Assembly (NCBI GenBank): GCA_947254385.1
Contig: CAMYCP010000068.1
Location: 1-6,916, forward strand
Reading direction: 5' to 3'
DNA length: 6,916 nt
DNA from: an uncultured Filifactor sp.
Lineage (GTDB): Bacteria; Bacillota; Clostridia; Peptostreptococcales; Filifactoraceae
In this document: positions 5,320-6,916 of the stretch, piece after piece
How positions within the stretch are numbered: the stretch's first letter is position 1
Layout of the letters: each line of letters opens with the position of its first letter
Program-made: the position numbers and the translations under genes
Notes under the pieces: model-generated
What the model saw: only the letters and a program-made list of their open reading frames with translations
Told to the model about the DNA's origin: nothing
Databases searched by the model: none

Positions 5320-6681
5320 TTAAAATGATTTAATTTCTTTAAATCCTTCAAGATTTCTAACTCTTGTTTTAAAATCATCTCCCCTTACTTCAAAACTTTC
5401 ATACATATCCCACGAGGCGCAGGCGGGAGATAAAAGCACGATATCGCCTTTGACGGCATTTTTGTGTGCTTCTTTAACCGCTTCTTCCATATCCGACACG
5501 AAGATTATGTCATTAAAGCCGTGTGTTTTGGCGCAGGTCGCTATTATATTTTTGGTTTCGCCGAGCAATATAAGTTTTCTTACCTTACCGTTGAATGCCT
5601 CTATAAAATTATCAAACGGTACTTTTTTGTCCATACCTCCCGCAATCAAAACTATATTTTCATGGAAAGCATCGAGCGCCTTAACCGAGGCATCGGGGTT
5701 GGTACCCTTGGAGTCGTTGATGTAGACGGCACCGTTAACTTCCCCTACTTCTTCCATTCTATGTGTTACGCCTTTAAATTTTTTAAGTACGGTTTTTACG
5801 GCGTCCATATCGCACCCTACTGAGTTTGCAATCGCCATGGCGGTGAGGACGTTTTCCATGTTGTGATTTCCTCTTAAAGCCACATCGGATCTTGACATTA
5901 TAACTTTTGTGTCGCCGTCTTTTTTTAAAACTATATTTCCGTCTTTGATAAAGTAGCCGTTTGAAACTTCGTTTTCAGCGTCTATCCAGATAATTTCGGC
6001 TTTAAGGTCCCTGTATATTTTTCTTAAATACGGGTCGTTGTAATTCAGTACGGCAAAATCTTCAGCCGTTTGGTTGTTAAATATGCGTGATTTCACCTTG
6101 CCGTAGTTTTCCATACTGCCGTGACGATTTAAATGGTCCGCCGTAAGATTTAAAAATCCGGCGGCTTTAAGGTGCAAGCTGTCCGTATTTTCAAGCTGAA
6201 AACTGGAAAGTTCGCATACAAAGAAAGTGTCCGGCATAGAGCTTTCAACTTCGCTTATAACCGGATTCCCGATATTTCCGACCACTCTCGTATCAAATCC
6301 CGACGCTTTCAGAAATTCTCCGAGTATCGTCGTCGTCGTGGTTTTACCGTTAGTTCCAGTAACGCCTAAAAAAGTTCCCTTTGCAAATCTGTATGCAAGT
6401 TCCACTTCGCTTATTACCGGAATTTTGCGTGCTTTAAATTTGATAACGAAAGGAAGATCCGAGGGTATACCGGGAGATATGACGACAAAATCACAATCTT
6501 CTTCACCGGACGGATTTTGTCCGTATATACAATGTATGTTTTTATTTATGACAGTATTTTCATTTTTTTCTTTGTTGTCGTATGCGTAAACAACGGCGCC
6601 ATGTGAAACCAAAAATTCGGATGCGGCGATGCCGCTCTTACCAAGTCCCGAAACGATAACTTTCTTATTTAAAACTTCCAT
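5320..6681 (-). CDS. murD: MurD, UDP-MurNAc-L-alanine:D-glutamate ligase
   Basis: This 453-residue Mur ligase uses ATP to add D-glutamate to UDP-MurNAc-L-alanine in the cytoplasm. The N-terminal Rossmann-like domain has VSGLGKSGIAA (10-20) and ISPGIP (68-73). The central ATPase domain has the P-loop GVTGTNGKTTTT (106-117), CELSSFQLE (156-164), NLTADHLNRHG (178-188) and Lys197 in KSRIF, the position of the carbamylated lysine known in MurD. The C-terminal domain has NDSKGTNPDA (322-331), IAGGMDKKVPFD (346-357) and LLSPACASWDMYESFEVRGDDF (416-437), typical of MurD rather than MurC, E or F. Length is normal. The ATG at 6681 follows GGAGGT (6686-6691) by four bases. It appears to open an operon with ftsW, murG and ftsQ. 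A 77-base gap separates it from ftsW. The usual upstream partners mraY and murF are not next to it here. Confidence 0.97.
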   Translation of the reverse strand: MEVLNKKVIVSGLGKSGIAASEFLVSHGAVVYAYDNKEKNENTVINKNIHCIYGQNPSGEEDCDFVVISPGIPSDLPFVIKFKARKIPVISEVELAYRFAKGTFLGVTGTNGKTTTTTILGEFLKASGFDTRVVGNIGNPVISEVESSMPDTFFVCELSSFQLENTDSLHLKAAGFLNLTADHLNRHGSMENYGKVKSRIFNNQTAEDFAVLNYNDPYLRKIYRDLKAEIIWIDAENEVSNGYFIKDGNIVLKKDGDTKVIMSRSDVALRGNHNMENVLTAMAIANSVGCDMDAVKTVLKKFKGVTHRMEEVGEVNGAVYINDSKGTNPDASVKALDAFHENIVLIAGGMDKKVPFDNFIEAFNGKVRKLILLGETKNIIATCAKTHGFNDIIFVSDMEEAVKEAHKNAVKGDIVLLSPACASWDMYESFEVRGDDFKTRVRNLEGFKEIKSF

Positions 6682-6727
6682 ATATACCTCCGTTATTTTT
6701 ACGACAAATTAAGTTTAATAATATTCT

Positions 6728-6840
6728 CTGATAGAAATATCATTTAATTTATTACATCAAACACTTCTGGCGTCATTTAGAACTTAGCGAGTACGGAAAG
6801 TCGCACTAAAGCGTTACAACATTAATGATTTTTCTATCAG
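6728..6840. repeat. 113-base element with inverted ends upstream of murD (MITE-like or structured leader)
   Basis: The left arm (6728-6744, CTGATAGAAATATCATT) and right arm (6824-6840, AATGATTTTTCTATCAG) are inverted copies, matching at 16 of 17 positions. The interior (about 6760-6820) is about 44 percent G+C by hand count, clearly richer than the AT-rich flanks. It can form smaller stems, for example CTTAG..CGA with TCGCTAAG and TTCT with AGAA on the minus strand. No target-site duplication is evident at the outer edges, and no gene or transposase lies inside. A miniature mobile or repeated palindromic element, or a structured RNA in the murD leader, would both fit. Only the inverted repeat and the composition shift are directly seen. 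Confidence 0.6.
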
Positions 6841-6916
6841 GTTTCAGTATAAGATAATGTATAAATTGCAATATCAAGTTGAACATTTTTTGTAAAAATT
6901 TTTAAACAATTGAATA

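Noticed and set aside
6227..6589. A 120-codon plus-strand open frame opposite murD
   Set aside because: It is antisense to conserved MurD motifs, including the P-loop, and shows no recognisable domain.
6745..6777. A 10-codon minus-strand frame (MTPEVFDVIN) inside the inverted-repeat element
   Set aside because: It has no ribosome site and is far too short to support as a peptide gene without conservation data.
6846..6877. A possible murD promoter, TTGATA with TATACT on the minus strand
   Set aside because: The boxes are good, but the 20-base spacing is outside the normal range, and several equally weak alternatives exist in this AT-rich leader.

Overview
The window holds six genes, all on the minus strand. 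Read in the direction of transcription they are murD, ftsW, murG, ftsQ/divIB, ftsZ and ridA. The DNA is AT-rich, ribosome sites are strong AGGAGG-type, promoters are sigma-A-like, and the division and cell wall (dcw) gene order resembles that of low-GC Firmicutes. An anaerobic Clostridia- or Tissierellia-like bacterium is the best guess. Genus cannot be set from this window.

Layout, right to left: a 225-base non-coding leader (6692-6916) carries a 113-base element with 17-bp inverted ends. It is followed by murD (6681-5320), ftsW (5242-4145), murG (4126-3014) and ftsQ (3021-2209). murG and ftsQ overlap by 8 bases, and ftsW and murG lie 18 bases apart, so these look co-transcribed. An AT-rich gap of 261 bases then carries a very good sigma-A promoter for ftsZ (1947-802). 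A second gap of 147 bases carries a promoter for ridA (654-280). A strong hairpin terminator (87-118), with U-tracts in both directions, closes the block.

The genes form one process. MurD adds D-glutamate to the cytoplasmic peptidoglycan precursor, MurG makes lipid II on the inner membrane face, and FtsW polymerises lipid II at the septum. FtsQ/DivIB helps assemble and activate the septal synthase, and FtsZ forms the ring that places it. RidA is a general enamine/imine deaminase with no evident link to division.

The most unusual item is the FtsZ. The catalytic T7 loop is intact, but several nearly invariant GTP-binding residues are changed: T1, a shortened T3, GKGTGSG in T4, no RPF in T5, and Asn for the guanine-contacting Asp. 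It also has a threefold ENPDEC-type repeat in its linker and an acidic C-terminal end. No ftsA stands beside it. I saw no defence system, CRISPR array, tRNA or rRNA, and no complete transposase gene.
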